NCBI GenBank assembly: GCA_020847765.1
Contig: JADLBJ010000192.1
Location: 1-39,731, forward strand
Direction: 5' to 3'
DNA: 39,731 nt
Source: Dehalococcoidia bacterium
GTDB taxonomy: Bacteria > Chloroflexota > Dehalococcoidia > Tepidiformales > Tepidiformaceae
Shown here: piece by piece, positions 14,017 through 22,153 of the stretch
Layout: every line of letters starts with the position of its first letter
How positions within the stretch are numbered: position 1 is the stretch's first letter
Notes under the pieces: generated by a model
Database searches by the model: none
Seen by the model: the letters and a program-made list of their open reading frames with translations, nothing else
What the model was told of the DNA's origin: nothing
Program-made: the position numbers and the translations under genes

Positions 14017-15646
14017 CGGGGGCCGGTCGGGATGGCACACCGCCGGCCGGTAGCGGCACAACCGGTGGCCTCTTCGCCTCCAGGAGCTGTCTGAGTCGCC
14101 GCCAGTCGCGACCCCGGAGCTCTCGGTAAAGGGTCGGAAAGCCCGCGCGCAGCTCGACGGCCTGGCGGGTATAGCGGTCGCTGATGGCTCCCATCACGAG
14201 CAGGGTGGCGTGGCCCAGGCGGCGCGCTTCGCTGGCGGCGAGGGCGTGGAGCGCGACCACCGCCACCTCGGCGTCCTGATGGAGGCCGAGCAGATCCTGG
14301 AGGGCGGTCACGCGCCGGCTGAAGTCGGTCGCCTGCCTTCCGTAGAGGGGGCCGAAGAACTCCAGCGCGTAGCGCAGCTTCTTCGCCTCGATGCGCAGGG
14401 CGTGGTACTCGGTCGGTGGCGAGCTCCGGCCGATTGCGTCGCCCAGTCGGCGCGCGCGGCGGTACCGCTTCTCCAGCAGGTCGGGGGCGACGGCGAGGAC
14501 TGGCGCCTGTCCGGCGAGGAAGCTCCGCGGCGGCCCGCGGCGGAGGATGGCGGCGAAGCGTTCGACGAGCACGGCGTAGCGGCGGGAGTTCAGGGCCGCG
14601 AGCATCTTCGCTCGCGCGACCCGTCGCCTCGCCTGTAGCAGAGCTTCCAGGTCGTCGAGCGCCGCCGCCTGCGAGGGCGTGAAGCCGGTCCGCCATTCGG
14701 TCAGGCGTTCGAGCTGGACGTCCAGGTCGCGCACCTCCCCCAGGACTCGCGCGGCCCAGCCAAGCTCGTCGCGAAAGCGCTGTGTCCGCGGCGGCAGGAA
14801 CGCGCGGAAGGCGGCAAGTGCGGCCCGCAGACGGCGAGCGGCGACGCGCATGTCGTGCAGACCCTCGGGATCTTCGCCCAGGCGCGTTCCCGGCTCATTC
14901 GCGAGAAACGCGCGGAAATGGCGTCGCAGGATGGCGAACGCCGCCTCAGCCGCTGTCATCGTGGCGAGCATGGTCTCGTCGCCGAGGGCGGGGGCCGGAG
15001 GCGCCGGCACCAGCCCCGTGGCGGTCACCGCCGCGCCGAACTTGGACGTGCCGGCCGGGGCCAGGCCGGCCGCCTGGACAAGCACGTTAACAAAACGCCG
15101 TGCCCTCTCTGGATCGGCGCCCGGGAGCATCTCTACCTCGACTCGCTCGAGCGTCGCGGCCTGGTCGCCGGCGCCGACGACGCATGTCTCGTCGACCGCT
15201 ATCTCCGCCATGGGGCCACCCTCGTCGGCCAGCACAAACGTCTCGCGTAGCTGTTCGAGGGTGAAGAGGGGCGCCAGGGGGATGCGGCCGGCGAGCGCCC
15301 GAATGGTTTGTCCGCACGGCCCGGGCGCGCTCGCGGGGTCGGATCGACCGTCCCGCGACAATAGCTCAGTTATCTCGCGGCGGCGTCGGAGTCCGGCTTC
15401 GGCGGCGGCCATCGACTTCAGGGTGAGCTCCACGCTCTCGTCCTTCATGCGGGTGCGGCAGGTGAAACCGGCGCGGTAGAGGTGCCAGGCGACGGTGTCG
15501 AGGTAGGTGTCGCGCATGGCCTTGCGGGCGCCCGGCGCGACCGTGAAGCCGGGGAGGCTGGCGACCTTCAGCCACCGTCGCGCCGGCTCGACGTCGTCGG
15601 CGGCGAACTGCCACTCGACTTCCATTGCGCCGCTGTCTTCAGCCAT
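13991..15646 (-). CDS. CYTH-CHAD domain protein
   Basis: A 551-residue protein. Residues ~8-215 are a CYTH (triphosphate tunnel) domain with strands carrying many charged residues (CRTRMKDESVELTLKS, RRRREITELL, LEQLRETFVL). The usual ExExK opening is EVEWQ here, so the lysine is replaced. Residues ~255-525 are a CHAD domain of two helical repeats with basic histidine motifs: LHDMRVAARRLRAAL and YHALRIEAKKLRYALEFF. CYTH-CHAD proteins are linked to inorganic polyphosphate or triphosphate metabolism; the loss of ExExK may weaken catalysis. I chose the ATG at 15646 because TATCAT lies 7 nt upstream. It is divergent from the CaiB-type gene. Confidence 0.88.
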   Translation of the reverse strand: MAEDSGAMEVEWQFAADDVEPARRWLKVASLPGFTVAPGARKAMRDTYLDTVAWHLYRAGFTCRTRMKDESVELTLKSMAAAEAGLRRRREITELLSRDGRSDPASAPGPCGQTIRALAGRIPLAPLFTLEQLRETFVLADEGGPMAEIAVDETCVVGAGDQAATLERVEVEMLPGADPERARRFVNVLVQAAGLAPAGTSKFGAAVTATGLVPAPPAPALGDETMLATMTAAEAAFAILRRHFRAFLANEPGTRLGEDPEGLHDMRVAARRLRAALAAFRAFLPPRTQRFRDELGWAARVLGEVRDLDVQLERLTEWRTGFTPSQAAALDDLEALLQARRRVARAKMLAALNSRRYAVLVERFAAILRRGPPRSFLAGQAPVLAVAPDLLEKRYRRARRLGDAIGRSSPPTEYHALRIEAKKLRYALEFFGPLYGRQATDFSRRVTALQDLLGLHQDAEVAVVALHALAASEARRLGHATLLVMGAISDRYTRQAVELRAGFPTLYRELRGRDWRRLRQLLEAKRPPVVPLPAGGVPSRPAPVTVRPAGQ

Positions 15647-15653
15647 CGGGCCC

Positions 15654-15659
15654 ATGATA
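15654..15659 (-). promoter_or_regulatory. -10 box TATCAT for leaderless CYTH-CHAD gene
   Basis: TATCAT on the minus strand ends 7 nt before the ATG at 15646. No SD and no clear -35. Confidence 0.4.
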
Positions 15660-15774
15660 GAGGCCGGCACCTCTGTGGGCCGCGCCGCCACTGCGGTTGC
15701 ACCGCCGGGAGCGCGCGGCGATGCTAGCCGCCAACCACAGGGGTGCGCTGAGGCGTGCCAGAAGGAAGTCTCCG

Positions 15775-16959
15775 ATGGTGACGGCTCTCGAGGGCATCAA
15801 GGTGCTCGATCTCTCCCGGCTGGCACCCGGTCCTTTCGCGTCGATGCTGCTCGCCGACTTCGGCGCCGACGTCACGCTCGTCGAGGCCGTGCCGGGCGCC
15901 TCGGCCAAGCTGGCTGGCGGCCCGCGCAACGCCGAGAGTGCCCAGCGGACAGCCGCCTACAACGCCCTCGGGCGCGGTAAGAAGTCGATCGCCCTCAACC
16001 TGAAGGACGAAGCCGCCCGCCAGGTGTTCTATGACATGGTCAGGGGCGCGGACGTGGTCCTCGAAGGTTTTCGGCCGGGGGTCGTCAAGCGCCTCGGCGT
16101 GGAGTACGCCACGCTTTCGCAGATCAACCCGCGGGTCATCTGCTGCTCGCTCTCCGGCTTCGGACAGACAGGGCCCTATAGCAATCTCGTCGGCCACGAC
16201 ATCAACTACATCAGCGTCGGCGGTGCGCTGGGGGTGACGGGCTGGCCCGGCCAGCCGCCGGCGATCCCGGTCAACCTCGTCGCCGACTTCGCCGGCGGCG
16301 GGCTGATGGCGGCCTTCGCTATCTGCGTTGCGATCCTGGCGCGCGAGAAGACGGGTCGCGGCCAGAACGTGGACATCGCGATGAGCGACGGCGTCATGGC
16401 GCTCATGACGTCTGCCTTCAGCGGTTTCTTCAACAACGGGCAGCCGATCCGGCCGGGCGAGTATCTGCTGAACGGCGCCGCCCCGTTCTACGGCGTCTAT
16501 CAGTGCAGCGACGGGCGCTGGTTCTCGCTGGGGAGCATCGAGGCGCACTTCTTCGACGCCCTCTGCGGCGTTCTCGGCCTCGAGCAGTATCGCAACCGCC
16601 AGTACGACCAGGCCTCCTGGCCCGAGCAGAAGGAGGCCATCGCGCGCGTAATGCGGACGAAGACGGCCGACGGCTGGATGGCCCTGATGTCCCAGCACGA
16701 CATCTGCGCCGCGCCCGTGCTGGAGATGGAGAACGTACCGCTCGACCCGCACAACGTGGCGCGGGGCATGGTCGTCGAGATCGACTCGCCCGTCGGGAAG
16801 GTGAAGCAGGTGGGCGTCGGGCCCAAGCTGAGCGAGACGCCGGGGAGTGTGCGGGGGACTGCGCCGCTGATCGGCCAGCACACCGACGAGATCCTCGCCG
16901 CCCTCGGCTACGACAGTGCCCGGATCGCCGCTCTGCGCGAATCCGGAGCTGTGGGATAG
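15775..16959 (+). CDS. CaiB/BaiF family enzyme, alpha-methylacyl-CoA racemase type
   Basis: A 394-residue enzyme. The four catalytic residues of alpha-methylacyl-CoA racemase appear in their motifs: R106 (FRPGVVKRLG), H141 (GHDINYISVGGAL), D171 (LVADFAGGG) and E256 (LGSIEAHFF). The GHDINY motif separates it from formyl-CoA transferases. It would epimerise 2-methyl branched acyl-CoA esters, feeding beta-oxidation with the thiolase and acyl-CoA dehydrogenase found elsewhere in the window; a CoA-transferase role on another acid is not excluded. AGAAGGAAG 6 nt before the ATG at 15775 decides the start. An SMP-30 gene follows after 69 nt with its own -10 box. Confidence 0.88.
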   Translation: MVTALEGIKVLDLSRLAPGPFASMLLADFGADVTLVEAVPGASAKLAGGPRNAESAQRTAAYNALGRGKKSIALNLKDEAARQVFYDMVRGADVVLEGFRPGVVKRLGVEYATLSQINPRVICCSLSGFGQTGPYSNLVGHDINYISVGGALGVTGWPGQPPAIPVNLVADFAGGGLMAAFAICVAILAREKTGRGQNVDIAMSDGVMALMTSAFSGFFNNGQPIRPGEYLLNGAAPFYGVYQCSDGRWFSLGSIEAHFFDALCGVLGLEQYRNRQYDQASWPEQKEAIARVMRTKTADGWMALMSQHDICAAPVLEMENVPLDPHNVARGMVVEIDSPVGKVKQVGVGPKLSETPGSVRGTAPLIGQHTDEILAALGYDSARIAALRESGAVG

Positions 16960-16993
16960 ACGGCGCGGGCGCTCGGCGCCTGGCGCCCTCCTG

Positions 16994-16999
16994 TATGAT
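16994..16999 (+). promoter_or_regulatory. -10 box TATGAT of the SMP-30 gene
   Basis: TATGAT about 30 nt before the start codon, followed by a leader with AGGAG 7 nt before the ATG. The -35 is not clear. Confidence 0.4.
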
Positions 17000-17028
17000 G
17001 CCGCTCCACCTCCTTCAGGAGCGCTGCC

Positions 17029-17958
17029 ATGCAAATGCGCATTATCACCGACGGGCTCGCCTTCCCCGAGGGCCCGCTCGAGCTTCCCGGAGGGGACATC
17101 CTCGTCACCGAGATCCGCGCGGGCGTCCTCACCCGGGTGCGGCCCGACGGCACGAAGTCGCACTTCGCGACCACCGGTGGCGGTCCGAATGGTGCCGCCA
17201 TCGGCCCGGATGGCGCGATCTACGTCGCCCAGAACGGCGGCTTCGAATGGATCGAGCGGGCCATGCCCGATGGCTTCACCTGGTACGCGCCCGGCGACCA
17301 GCCGGCCAGCTACGTCGGTGGGCAGATCCAGCGCGTGACCTCCGACGGCGCGGAGGTGCGAACGCTTTACCGCGACTGCGACGGCGAGCCGCTGAAGGGC
17401 CCCAACGACCTCGTGTTCGATCACGAAGGCAACTTCTACTTCACCGACCACGGCAAGTCGCGGGGCAGAGTGCGCGATCGCGTCGGCGTGTTCTATGCCT
17501 CGCCCGACGGCCGCATGATCCGGGAGATCGTCTATCCGATGGAGGCGCCGAACGGCATCGGCCTCAGCCCTGACGAGCGGACGCTCTACGTGGCCGAGAC
17601 GCCGACTGGCCGTGTCTGGGCCTGTGAGCTCGCCGGGCCGGGGGAAGTCAAGTCGCGACGGGTGCTGGCGACGCTGCCCGGCGCGCCGCCCGCCAACCTG
17701 GCGCTCTGCGACTCGATGTGCGTCGACTCGGCGAGCAACGTGCTCCAGGCAACCATCGTGAACGGCGGGATCACGTCGATCGCCCCGGACGGGACCACGA
17801 CGCACTATCCGACAGGCGACTACATCACGACGAATTGCTGCTTCGGCGGGCCGGACCTGCGCACCCTATACGTCACTTTGAGCACGAAGGGCCAGCTGGT
17901 CGCGTTCGACGACTGGCCCGTTGCCGGCCTCCGTCTTCCGTTTCAGACTCCCCGGTAG
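17029..17958 (+). CDS. SMP-30/gluconolactonase-like six-bladed beta-propeller
   Basis: A 309-residue soluble beta-propeller of the SMP-30/gluconolactonase/LRE family, metal-dependent lactone or ester hydrolases. Likely metal ligands sit in the family positions: E14 in LAFPEGPLE, the N of EAPNGIGLSPD and a D near LALCDSMCVD. The blades repeat patterns such as GPNDLVFDHEGNFYFTDHG. The substrate is not shown; sugar lactones are typical. AGGAG 7 nt before the ATG at 17029 and TATGAT ~30 nt upstream support an independent transcript. It converges on the DinB gene with only 12 nt between stops. Confidence 0.9.
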   Translation: MQMRIITDGLAFPEGPLELPGGDILVTEIRAGVLTRVRPDGTKSHFATTGGGPNGAAIGPDGAIYVAQNGGFEWIERAMPDGFTWYAPGDQPASYVGGQIQRVTSDGAEVRTLYRDCDGEPLKGPNDLVFDHEGNFYFTDHGKSRGRVRDRVGVFYASPDGRMIREIVYPMEAPNGIGLSPDERTLYVAETPTGRVWACELAGPGEVKSRRVLATLPGAPPANLALCDSMCVDSASNVLQATIVNGGITSIAPDGTTTHYPTGDYITTNCCFGGPDLRTLYVTLSTKGQLVAFDDWPVAGLRLPFQTPR

Positions 17959-17970
17959 CGGGCGCGGCGC

Positions 17971-18501
17971 TCAGCCACCCTGATTGAGGAGGACCGGGTC
18001 GAGGCCGAGCATCCCGCGGAGCAGGTTGATCTCGCCGCGGTGGCCGTTGAGATGGATGACGAGGTGGAGGTTGATCGACTCCCCAAGCGTCTCCGTGCGG
18101 TCGCGGAGCTTGACCTCCCGGCCGAGGTCGGCGTCCGTCAGCGCCTCGAGGAAGTCGGCGCTGAGGTCCGCCACTTTCGCCTGGTAGGCCTGGAACGCGC
18201 CCAGGTCGTCGATGCGGACCGCACCGGCCTCCGGGGTCGATTGGCCGGTGCCGAAGCCCTTCTCCGGGAGGCCGGTCTTCGTGGCCCAGCCGCCTGTTTC
18301 CCACTCGGCGGGGCTGCCCTGGAAGAGCTGCTGGAAGAACAGGTCCTCCACGCGCGCGGCGTGCCACATGCACCAGGCGATCGAGTGCGACTGACCTTCG
18401 GGAACGAAGTGCAGCTGGTCGTTCGACAGCCCGTCGGGCGCGCCGCGGAAGCCGCGGTGGATGAAGTCGAGCGTCTGCTTCATAAAGTCAACCGCGGACA
18501 C
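17971..18501 (-). CDS. DinB-superfamily four-helix protein
   Basis: A 176-residue protein of the DinB/YfiT-like fold, with metal-binding histidines in CMWHAARVEDLFF and in NLHLVIHLNGHRGEINLL. Members include bacillithiol and mycothiol transferases and many uncharacterised proteins. The start is a GTG at 18501 with AGGAGG 8 nt upstream, one of the best SDs in the window. TATGAT at 18536-18531 (minus) may be its -10. It is probably a thiol-dependent transferase or stress protein, but the sequence does not fix the substrate. Confidence 0.85.
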   Translation of the reverse strand: MSAVDFMKQTLDFIHRGFRGAPDGLSNDQLHFVPEGQSHSIAWCMWHAARVEDLFFQQLFQGSPAEWETGGWATKTGLPEKGFGTGQSTPEAGAVRIDDLGAFQAYQAKVADLSADFLEALTDADLGREVKLRDRTETLGESINLHLVIHLNGHRGEINLLRGMLGLDPVLLNQGG

Positions 18502-18564
18502 GGGCGGGGCCTCCTAGGCGTGATGGCCGCATCATAGCCGCCCGGCGGAGGGGCCTGGCTCCTT

Positions 18565-19356
18565 TTATCCCTTCGCCTGCGCCACCAGCTGCACCTGGAG
18601 CGTCACGTTGTCTTCGACGGAGACGAAGCCGGCGATGTTCGGAGCGGTGATGCCGAAGTCCGCGTACTTGAAGTTCACGGTGGCCAGTGCTGTCAGCACG
18701 TTGCCGTCCTTCTTCGCCTTGACCTCCCAGGTCACCTCCTTCTTCACGCCGTGCAGGTCGAGGATGCCCGTCAGCTGCATGACCGAGTCCTGGGTGGCCG
18801 AGAACTGGGCGGGAAGACCGGTGACCTTGGTCGCGGTGAAGGTGATCGTGGGGAAGCGGTTCGTCTCGAGCGCCGACTGGACACGCGAGTCGCGCCGGCT
18901 CTCGTTGCTCTTCAGCCCGCGCAGATCGACGGTGAAGCTCGACGACAGGGAGCCGTCCAGGCCGTCTGCGCGGAGGTAAACAGTTCCACTGATCTGCTGC
19001 GTGGAGCCCTTCGCCGTCGAGGGCAGTGAGAGGCTGGCCAGCTTCTCGCCGGCGAAGTAGGCAGCCTCCGAACGCTCCGGGATGACAGCGAAGGCCTGGG
19101 TGCCCGCTGGCACTGAGACGGCCGTGGCTGTCACCGAAGCAGTGGCGCTACCGGGGGGCGAGCTCGTCGTCGCCGCAGTGCGACTGTCCTGGCTGGTGGC
19201 GGCGAGCTCACGGGGGATATCTGGCGCGCTGGTGGCCAGTTGCGCGTCTTCGCGAATGAAGAACCACCAGCCAGCCGCGGCCAGGACGACGAGCAGGACG
19301 AGCGCGCCGGCGAGGCGGACGATCCAGCTGCCCAGGCGCCGGTGCAGGATAGACAT
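18565..19356 (-). CDS. Membrane-anchored YceI-domain protein
   Basis: A 263-residue protein: basic N-terminus, one TM segment (LAGALVLLVVLAAAGWWFFI, about residues 14-33), a Ser/Thr/Ala-rich linker to about residue 95, then a YceI lipocalin-like domain. The domain shows FTVDLRGLKSNESRRD, ALETNRFPTITFTATKV, GILDLHGVKKEVTWEV and FKYADFGITAPNIAGFVSVEDNVTLQVQL, the full family pattern. YceI proteins bind isoprenoid-like lipids such as polyprenyl chains in the periplasm or at the cell surface. The ATG at 19356 has GGGGGGAA a few nt upstream. It is divergent from the alpha/alpha-toroid gene. Confidence 0.9.
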   Translation of the reverse strand: MSILHRRLGSWIVRLAGALVLLVVLAAAGWWFFIREDAQLATSAPDIPRELAATSQDSRTAATTSSPPGSATASVTATAVSVPAGTQAFAVIPERSEAAYFAGEKLASLSLPSTAKGSTQQISGTVYLRADGLDGSLSSSFTVDLRGLKSNESRRDSRVQSALETNRFPTITFTATKVTGLPAQFSATQDSVMQLTGILDLHGVKKEVTWEVKAKKDGNVLTALATVNFKYADFGITAPNIAGFVSVEDNVTLQVQLVAQAKG

Positions 19357-19478
19357 CTGTTCCCCCCGTGTGCCACCGGCGCTGTCGCCGGTCCTCGTGG
19401 CTGTGGCAGTATCCGGGCAGCGGCTGTAACCCAGGGTAAATGCGGCCGCAACCACTCCCGCCCGAGCGTTGCCTCCCG

Positions 19479-19484
19479 TATTCT
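19479..19484 (+). promoter_or_regulatory. -10 box TATTCT for leaderless toroid gene
   Basis: TATTCT ends 6 nt before the GTG at 19491. No SD. Confidence 0.4.
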
Positions 19485-19490
19485 CCGCTC

Positions 19491-20693
19491 GTGTGGCGCG
19501 GCCTGCTGGTGACCCTTGCGCTCTGGGCCGGGGGCGCCCTGATCCTCCGGGCCACGGTCGCCGCGGCTGAGCACTGCCCGTCCATCACCGCCGACGAGGC
19601 GCTCGCCGGGGCCACGGAGGCGGCTGCCTGGATCGCGCGCGTGCAACGCCCCGACGGCTCCTACCTGTATGAGTACAACGCCGCGCAGGATGCCGAAACC
19701 CCCGCCTACAACGTCGTGCGTCACGCCGGCGTCACGATGTCCCTCTACCAGCTCGCGGCCGGCGGCGTCCCCGACTTCCTGCCCGCGGCGGACCGTGCCA
19801 CCGCCTGGATGGTCGCCCGCCTTTACCGGCACGACGACTGGCAGGCGCTGCAGGACGCCGACGGGGGGATCGAGACCGGAGCGAGCGCCTTGATGCTGGC
19901 GGGGCTGGCGCAGCGCCGTCTTGCCACGAACGACCCGACCTTCGACTTCGTGATGCGCGCCCTCGCACGTTTCCTCCTCGCCATGCAGCAGGCAGACGGG
20001 AGCTATCTGCTGACCTGGGACCGGGCGGCGAGCGCACCGGACCCGCGCGAGCGTTCGAAGTACGCAACGGGGGAGGCGTTCTGGGCGCTCGCTCTCATGC
20101 ACCGCCTCTTCCCCGGTGAGGGCTGGGATGCGGCCGCCCGCGCCGTGGCCGACTACCTCTCGCTCCACCGGGACCGGATCGAGCAGCAGAAGTTTCCCCC
20201 GTGGGCCGACCAGTGGGCGGCGTATGGCCTGGCGGAGATGGCGGCCTGGCCAGAGGCCGCAAGCGGCCCCGTTCTCTCTGAGGCGAACGTCCGCTACGCC
20301 CGCTCGCTGGCCGAACGGTTCGGCTTCCTCGTGCGCGTCGACTCCCGACGGACGGACAGCTGGCTGTCGAAGCTGCTCCACGGCAGGCGGGCGCGGGGTG
20401 CCGGCATCGGTACCTGGGTTGAAGCGCTCGACTCGCTCTGGCGCCTTACCGGCGCCGACGGCAGGATGGCCGACATGCGGCCGAAGGTGGCTGAGCGGGC
20501 GGTCTGCAGTGCGGGCATGCTTCGCGATCGCCAGGTCTCCCCCGCCAGAGCCGCAACATTTGCCCGGCCCGACCTGGCGCTCGGCGCCTGGTACACCGAC
20601 GGCGTCACGCGCATGGACGACCAGCAGCACGCGCTCTCGGGGATGCTGCGGGCGCGCGAGATCCTCGCCAGCCAGGCTGCGGCCCGCCCGTGA
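19491..20693 (+). CDS. Secreted or anchored alpha/alpha-toroid protein (cyclase/glycosidase-like)
   Basis: A 400-residue protein with an N-terminal signal or anchor (WRGLLVTLALWAGGALILRATVAAAE) followed by repeated helix pairs with QxPDGSY-type turns: VQRPDGSYLYEYN, LQDADGGIETGASALMLAGL and MQQADGSYLLTWD. The YNVVRHAGVTMSL box recurs in secreted alpha/alpha-barrel proteins related to terpene cyclases and some glycoside hydrolases. I cannot name the reaction. GTG at 19491 is preferred over the ATG at 19440 because TATTCT lies 6 nt upstream and the signal sequence begins there. Its stop overlaps the MarC start by 4 nt (GTGA), so the two are translationally coupled. Confidence 0.7.
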   Translation: MWRGLLVTLALWAGGALILRATVAAAEHCPSITADEALAGATEAAAWIARVQRPDGSYLYEYNAAQDAETPAYNVVRHAGVTMSLYQLAAGGVPDFLPAADRATAWMVARLYRHDDWQALQDADGGIETGASALMLAGLAQRRLATNDPTFDFVMRALARFLLAMQQADGSYLLTWDRAASAPDPRERSKYATGEAFWALALMHRLFPGEGWDAAARAVADYLSLHRDRIEQQKFPPWADQWAAYGLAEMAAWPEAASGPVLSEANVRYARSLAERFGFLVRVDSRRTDSWLSKLLHGRRARGAGIGTWVEALDSLWRLTGADGRMADMRPKVAERAVCSAGMLRDRQVSPARAATFARPDLALGAWYTDGVTRMDDQQHALSGMLRAREILASQAAARP

Positions 20694-21238
20694 CAGATTT
20701 CCTCCGCCTGCTCGTCGTTTTCCTGGCGGCGATCAATCCGGCGGGAGTGGCGTTCGTGGCTGCGGCATGGACCCCCGAACGCGGGCGGCGAGTCGTGCTC
20801 GCCACCGGCGGACTGCTCGCCGAGGCGCTCGTCCTCGCCGCTGTCTTTGGCGCCGACGGGCTGCTCGACTTCCTGGAGGTCGCACCCGAGTCGTTCCGAC
20901 TCGCGGCCGGGATCGTCCTTCTGGTCGTCGGCGTGCAGGTGCTCTGGGGGCTGACCCCGTCCGCGGCGGCGGGTGCGGGCCTGTCCGCCGGGCTCTTCCC
21001 CTTCGCCATCCCCCTGCTCGCCGGCCCGGCCACCCTGGCCGCAGCCGTCAGCCACAGCGTCGACGACGGCGAGGGCGTGACGCTCGCGGCGGCGGGCTTG
21101 GCGCTTGCGGTCGCGTTGGCCCTCGCCCTGCAGGCGCCGGCTGCCCCGCGCGTTCTGGATGGGCTGTCACGGTTGACGGGCGGCCTGCTGGTGGTTGTCG
21201 CGGCGGGCCTCATGGTGTCGGGCGTACGCGCGATCTAG
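20690..21238 (+). CDS. MarC-family integral membrane protein
   Basis: A 182-residue protein with six hydrophobic segments, beginning LLRLLVVFLAAINPAGVAFVAA-like, with the proline-glycine turn after the first helix typical of MarC. The later LFPFAIPLLAGPATLAAAV matches the family's second conserved region. The transport role of MarC is unsettled and the old antibiotic-resistance link has been withdrawn. The GTG start lies inside the stop of the toroid gene. surE follows after 45 nt with its own -10 box. Confidence 0.85.
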   Translation: MTDFLRLLVVFLAAINPAGVAFVAAAWTPERGRRVVLATGGLLAEALVLAAVFGADGLLDFLEVAPESFRLAAGIVLLVVGVQVLWGLTPSAAAGAGLSAGLFPFAIPLLAGPATLAAAVSHSVDDGEGVTLAAAGLALAVALALALQAPAAPRVLDGLSRLTGGLLVVVAAGLMVSGVRAI

Positions 21239-21270
21239 CATGCGCGGGTGAGCCTCGGGCGGTCGCCGGG

Positions 21271-21276
21271 TAGGAT
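21271..21276 (+). promoter_or_regulatory. -10 box TAGGAT for leaderless surE
   Basis: TAGGAT ends 7 nt before the ATG at 21284. No SD; a weak GTGAGC lies 17 nt upstream. Confidence 0.45.
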
Positions 21277-21283
21277 GGAGGCG

Positions 21284-22075
21284 ATGCCCCGGAAGATCCT
21301 CGTGACGAACGACGACGGCGTCGACTCGCCCGGGCTCTGGGCCCTCGTGCGGGCCGTCATGCCGGTCGCGCGCGAGGTCGTGGTCGTCGCCCCGAGCGTC
21401 AACCAGAGTGCCGTGGGCGCCGGCTTTACCCTTCGCCGGGAGCTGCAATGGGCGCGCGTTTCGGAGCCCCCCGCCGACGTCGAGGCATGGCACGTCGACG
21501 GCACCCCCGCCGACTGCGTGATGGTTGCCCTCGACCGGCTCCTCGTCGACCGCGGTATCGACATGGTGGTCTCGGGCGTCAACCGCGGTGCGAACGTCGG
21601 GAACGACGTGCTGGCGAGCGGGACGGTTGGCGGGGCGCTGCAGGGGCATTTCCGCGGATTCGTCGCTCTCGCCTTCTCCCAGGCATTCAGCGGTCCCTAT
21701 GAGGAGGCGGAGATCGACTGGTCGGTGGCTGAACGAGTCGCGGCCATGGTCTGCCGCATGGAAGCCGAAGGACGGCTGCCCGGGTCGCTCTTCCTGAACG
21801 TCAACGTCCCCGCCTGCAGTTTCGACGAGATCGCAGGCATGCTCGTCACTCGCATGGGGCGCCACGGCTACGTGCGCCTGCAGGAGATAACGGGAACGAG
21901 TGCCGTGCTTGAGCGGGAGGCCGCTCTCCTCACCCATCCGGACGCACCGCCCGGGACGGACATCTGGGCCCTCGCGCACGACTACGTCAGCGTCAGCCCG
22001 CTTCAGGCGAACCTGACTGACCACCGGCTGCTCGACCTGCTCGGCCAGCGGCTGAACGCGGCGTTTCGCGGGTAG
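21284..22075 (+). CDS. surE: 5'/3'-nucleotidase SurE
   Basis: A 263-residue metal-dependent survival-protein phosphatase removing phosphate from nucleoside monophosphates. It opens with ILVTNDDGVDSPGL, whose paired aspartates bind the metal, followed by VVVVAPSVNQSAVGAG and the VSGVNRGANVGNDVLASGTVG box with the metal-binding asparagine. Length is normal. The ATG at 21284 is preferred over an upstream GTG at 21248 because the conserved N-terminus begins there and TAGGAT is 7 nt upstream. It sits in a plus-strand run between MarC and the thiolase without an obvious functional link. Confidence 0.95.
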   Translation: MPRKILVTNDDGVDSPGLWALVRAVMPVAREVVVVAPSVNQSAVGAGFTLRRELQWARVSEPPADVEAWHVDGTPADCVMVALDRLLVDRGIDMVVSGVNRGANVGNDVLASGTVGGALQGHFRGFVALAFSQAFSGPYEEAEIDWSVAERVAAMVCRMEAEGRLPGSLFLNVNVPACSFDEIAGMLVTRMGRHGYVRLQEITGTSAVLEREAALLTHPDAPPGTDIWALAHDYVSVSPLQANLTDHRLLDLLGQRLNAAFRG

Positions 22076-22153
22076 CCGGCCCAGCGTCCCGCGCCTCGTC
22101 GGCACCACTGGTACACTGGGATCCCGAACCCATCGCTGGAAGGAACCAGTCCA

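Noticed and set aside
13296-14696. Long minus-strand open frame across sucD and CYTH-CHAD
   Set aside because: It spans two well-defined genes in a different frame, is Arg/Pro-rich and has no family features.
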